From positions 13,264 to 77,263 of the forward strand of contig JAEXCH010000010.1 in NCBI GenBank assembly GCA_023402275.1: a stretch of DNA of 64,000 nt, read 5' to 3'. Positions within the stretch are counted from its first letter, which is position 1, and every line of letters begins with the position of its first letter. The translations under genes were made by a program, and so were the position numbers. This document shows, in pieces, positions 61,135-64,000 of the stretch. The notes under the pieces were generated by a model. It ran no database searches and was not told the origin of the DNA. It saw nothing but the letters and a program-made list of their open reading frames with translations. The stretch comes from Methanobacteriota archaeon (GTDB lineage: Archaea > Thermoplasmatota > Thermoplasmata > Methanomassiliicoccales > Methanomethylophilaceae).

Positions 61135-63852
61135 ATGAATCCAGTTAATGAGAACAAACCGGAAGCGGTCGCAGATGTTATTGAAGCAGTCACCATGGCG
61201 ATCGGAAGTGAGAACGTCAAGGTATGCGAGTGTTCCTGCAACGGTGCAGGTGTTTGCGTCATGCCTAACAACGCAGAGGACGTCTCAAAAGTGGTCGCGA
61301 TCGCAAGGAAGAACAATGTGAAGGTCGTTTCCAGCAACAACCCCTCATGGGCTATCGACGGTACAAGGTCCGTGGACGGCGGAGTGCTCATAGACCTCTC
61401 CAAACTCAACAGCATAATCAAGATCGACCCGATAGCCATGTCCGTGAGAGTGGGTGTGGGATGTAATTTCAAGGTCCTTTCAGATATCTGTTCCAAAGAA
61501 GGATTCACATTGGGATCGTTCCCATTCGACAAGTCCGCAACCATCGGTTCATGGGTCGTCTCCAACGGTATTGGATACGGATCATACAAATACGGCAATG
61601 CCAGGGATAACGTCCTGAATCTCCAGGCTGTTGCCGCAGATGCATCGATAATCGAGAGCGGATACGATGACATTGGATACTACATGTCAGGATACAACCT
61701 CAATCAGTTGTTCTCCGGTTCCGAGGGGACCCTGGGAGTGGTGACCGAAGTAACACTCAAGCTCACTCCGAAAGGGGTCAACAGACTTGCCGCATACCAG
61801 TTCGCATCAGTTAACGATATGCAGGCGGGCATAACAAAGATCGTTCAGCACCCAAGCATAAAACCCCGCAACATAGCGTGGTGCGGTAAGAACAAGACAC
61901 TGTCCATAGTTTTGGACGGTGCAAAGGATTCAGTCGACTTCGAGGAACAGGCCCTTGATGCACTGATGGAACCCGGGGTCAAGATCGACAGGGACGTAGC
62001 ATGCAAGGTATGCAAGGCCATATGCAAACCTAAGGACACAAAGCTCGCAAAGGCAATAGTTCCGGTAAAGAACTGGGAAGCACTGCTATCAGCATGCAAT
62101 GAACAGGCGTACGGTGTGATCGCAGATCGCAGCACAGCATATTTCATAGCCACAAATGAGAATGAGTCCGCACTTGCCGACAAGGCAGACATACTGGGCG
62201 GAAGATCACTCAAATGCAACTCTTTCAAATGGTCACCCTCATCACTCGCAGAGGAAGAGCGCAAGGACCTCAAGAGAGAGGTCACAGAGCAGATAGTATC
62301 CGAACTTGAGGATGCTGTCGGCAAGAAGAACGTTACAACGAACGGTGTCGACACCCTTCTTTACAGTAAGGACATGGCACCTCTCCCGAAGGAAGCGGGA
62401 ATTGCATTCAAGAACATACCGGATGTGGTCGTCAGACCTTCAACCATCTTCGAGATATCCGATGTTGTAAGGATAGCACACAGACATGGTATACCGATAG
62501 TTCCCAGAGGGAATTCCTCATGGGGACTCGGCGGGTGTATGCCGACCAATGCAGGGATAGTCGTGGACCTCTCCTCTAAGATGAACAAGATCTACGAGAT
62601 AAACACAGAGGAACTCTATGTCAAGGTCGGAGCAGGATGCACATGGAAAGAGCTGCTCGAGGCATGTATGAAGAAAGGATACATAATCGGATCATACCCG
62701 TCAAGTTTCCCATCAGCAACACTCGGTGCCTGGATCGCCACAAACGGAATGGGGATCGGATCGTACAAGTACGGTGCGGCCAAGGATAACATACTCAATA
62801 TGGAGGTCGTACTCTCTGACGGTACCATACTCGAGACAGGCGATAACCACATGGGATCATACAAGTCAGGATATAACCTGAACCAGATATTCTCGGGTTC
62901 CGAAGGAACACTCTGTGTGTTCGGGACCGTGACATTCAGGATATACCCGATGGGGGTCATAAGGCCGACAGCATACTGCTATCAGAACCTGAAGGACATG
63001 CACGAGACCATCCAGAAGATCGCCAACCACCCTAGCATCAGGCCTCTGCATATAGCGTTCTCGGATGAACTCCATTTCCTGAACCAGAAGAGGGCCGGAA
63101 TACACGCACCGGATGTCAAGAACCTCCTGCTCGTTACGATGCAGGGGGATCCGGAATTCGTTGAGCGCGATATAGCAGAGATGGATGTTATAGCATCCGA
63201 ACTCGGCGGAAAGAGGATAGACGACAAGATCGCAGAGCACGAATGGGAAGAGAGATGCTACGAGTTCAGGGCAAGAAGGGTCGGAGTGGGAGAGATACCT
63301 GCCGAGGTCATAGTACCTGTTGCGGAGTGGGGTCCGTTCACCGATGAGTGCTACGAAGGATTCAAGACCATGAAGATGGAGCCCGGAGGGGTCATCGGTG
63401 TTATAGTTGACAGGAACACGGCTTTGTTCATGCCCTATTACTTCAAGGATGATGAATCCCTTCTGGGAATGACCGCGTTCGCGTTCAACTTCTACCTTGG
63501 GGACAGGGCAATGCTCTATGGAGGAAGGACCACAGGATTCGGGGTCTTCTTCGCATGGAACCTCGACAACATACACGATCCTGCAACGGTCAAATACATG
63601 AGGAACATGAAGACCCAGTTGGATCCGAGAGAGGTTGTGAACCCGGGACACCTGGTCTGCGGAACGACGAGATTCGGAATAAACATGAGCAAGCAGCTCA
63701 TGGGTATCGGAAGCTCCTTGATACAGACCATAAAGAAACTCCTGCCCAAGAACACAACATTTGCGGACAACAAGAAGAGGTTCAGGTACAACGAGCTTGA
63801 ACACCGCAAAGAGATGGACAGGACACACAAACTCGGTGACGGTACCGAATAA
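61135..63852 (+). CDS. Tandem FAD-linked oxidase (two GlcD-like modules in one chain)
   Basis: A 905-residue protein made of two FAD-binding type 4 (GlcD/D-lactate dehydrogenase-like) modules. Matching blocks are GSWVVSNGIGYGSYKYGNARDN (first, near 140) and GAWIATNGMGIGSYKYGAAKDN (second, near 535), each followed by SGYNLNQ(L/I)FSGSEGTL. The second module keeps the flavin loop PRGNSSWGLGGCMPTNAG; the first has SSNNPSWAIDGTRS instead. Only the second has a full substrate/cap domain and C-terminal DPREVVNPGHLV. A CKVCKAIC motif lies near residue 287. There is no CxxGC Fe-S ferredoxin domain like that in GlcF/HdrD. It probably oxidises a 2-hydroxyacid, with electrons passing to an HdrD-like partner. 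Confidence 0.8.
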   Translation: MNPVNENKPEAVADVIEAVTMAIGSENVKVCECSCNGAGVCVMPNNAEDVSKVVAIARKNNVKVVSSNNPSWAIDGTRSVDGGVLIDLSKLNSIIKIDPIAMSVRVGVGCNFKVLSDICSKEGFTLGSFPFDKSATIGSWVVSNGIGYGSYKYGNARDNVLNLQAVAADASIIESGYDDIGYYMSGYNLNQLFSGSEGTLGVVTEVTLKLTPKGVNRLAAYQFASVNDMQAGITKIVQHPSIKPRNIAWCGKNKTLSIVLDGAKDSVDFEEQALDALMEPGVKIDRDVACKVCKAICKPKDTKLAKAIVPVKNWEALLSACNEQAYGVIADRSTAYFIATNENESALADKADILGGRSLKCNSFKWSPSSLAEEERKDLKREVTEQIVSELEDAVGKKNVTTNGVDTLLYSKDMAPLPKEAGIAFKNIPDVVVRPSTIFEISDVVRIAHRHGIPIVPRGNSSWGLGGCMPTNAGIVVDLSSKMNKIYEINTEELYVKVGAGCTWKELLEACMKKGYIIGSYPSSFPSATLGAWIATNGMGIGSYKYGAAKDNILNMEVVLSDGTILETGDNHMGSYKSGYNLNQIFSGSEGTLCVFGTVTFRIYPMGVIRPTAYCYQNLKDMHETIQKIANHPSIRPLHIAFSDELHFLNQKRAGIHAPDVKNLLLVTMQGDPEFVERDIAEMDVIASELGGKRIDDKIAEHEWEERCYEFRARRVGVGEIPAEVIVPVAEWGPFTDECYEGFKTMKMEPGGVIGVIVDRNTALFMPYYFKDDESLLGMTAFAFNFYLGDRAMLYGGRTTGFGVFFAWNLDNIHDPATVKYMRNMKTQLDPREVVNPGHLVCGTTRFGINMSKQLMGIGSSLIQTIKKLLPKNTTFADNKKRFRYNELEHRKEMDRTHKLGDGTE

Positions 63853-64000
63853 ACCCCCTTTCTCAAATCCTTTAATTTTCCTTTATTGAAAAGTGCGACT
63901 TTTTCTGTATTGTAGGTATGTTTGTTTATAGCTTACGCTGATAACTGCCTGTATCTCATCCTCTGTCATGGAAGGAATATCTCAATTTCCTTTAGGCGGC
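63853..64000. other. Right-edge noncoding stretch
   Basis: AT-rich sequence after the FAD protein. CTTTAATTTTCCTTT at 63867-63884 may act as a T-rich terminator. On the minus strand a 28-codon open frame (63969 to 63883) exists but has no upstream support; nothing else was recognised. Confidence 0.3.

Noticed and set aside
63883..63969. Minus-strand 28-codon open frame at the right edge.
   Set aside because: In-frame stop just upstream, no ribosome binding site and no similarity recognised.
1..64000. CRISPR array, rRNA gene, integrase or replication origin.
   Set aside because: No regularly spaced repeats, conserved rRNA stretches, integrase frames or ORB-like repeat clusters were found by eye. 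GTCTAGTACGAAC at 1216-1228 only faintly recalls the 23S sarcin-ricin loop and lacks its GAGA core.

Overview
This window comes from a methanogenic archaeon of the order Methanomassiliicoccales (Thermoplasmata side of the Euryarchaeota), most likely the host-associated Methanomethylophilaceae. The reasons are a complete mcrBDGA operon without mcrC, a MtaA/MtbA-type methylcobamide:CoM methyltransferase, a long operon of MCR activation and methanogenesis marker genes, archaeal information-processing genes (PolD large subunit, RNA polymerase subunit D, uS13-uS4-uS11, RNase P protein 4, Dph2, SepF), and a total absence of UAG stop codons, which fits a pyrrolysine-using lineage. The taxonomic call is inference from gene content; no database was searched.

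Layout. 1-1055: AT-rich left edge with the end of a RecB-type nuclease gene and a DnaQ-type exonuclease, probably a mobile island. 1150-3669: ribosomal protein/RNA polymerase operon (rpsM-rpsD-rpsK-rpoD). 3700-12211: minus-strand PolD large subunit, Nog1-type GTPase and a 1353-residue prepilin-like exported protein with a lamin-tail domain. 12319-16856: membrane lipid region with a tetraether synthase (Tes)-ferredoxin-geranylgeranyl reductase operon facing a mevalonate kinase operon. 16861-17985: aminotransferase. 18026-20220: two related, decayed IS elements lying 8 bp apart, each with 18-bp terminal inverted repeats. 20265-24792: a membrane protein, a YfbR-like HD hydrolase, serS, and a YhbY/RNase P gene pair. 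24918-29025: L10e-dph2-mtxX-queD-queC-queE, covering translation, diphthamide and 7-deazaguanine (archaeosine precursor) synthesis. 29017-35850: Mrp Fe-S carrier, NifX-like protein, VOC protein, iron-sulfur flavoprotein, an unknown Cys protein, PUA-SepF-HD operon, RtcB and tRNA-His. 35978-43204: a large surface protein, a membrane protein, msrA, argF, a DHH/RecJ-like protein and a phosphoesterase.

43302-60625 is the methanogenesis core. A corrinoid:CoM methyltransferase is followed by a DUF169 protein, then a long hairpin-rich leader and mcrB-mcrD-mcrG-mcrA-DUF2098 ending at a strong UUCG-loop terminator. Facing it is a YcaO enzyme expected to make the McrA thioglycine. After two small unknown genes, an HTH/DUF2111 regulator diverges from atwA-mcrC-mmp3-mmp6-mmp5-mmp15-mmp17-mmp7, the set that builds and powers reductive activation of MCR. 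Thus the enzyme, one of its modifying enzymes, its activation machinery and a candidate regulator lie within about 15 kb. The window ends with a DUF123 protein and a 905-residue protein made of two tandem FAD-oxidase (GlcD-like) modules.

No CRISPR array, rRNA gene, integrase or intein was seen. Apart from the IS remnants there is no gene-free stretch above 300 bases.
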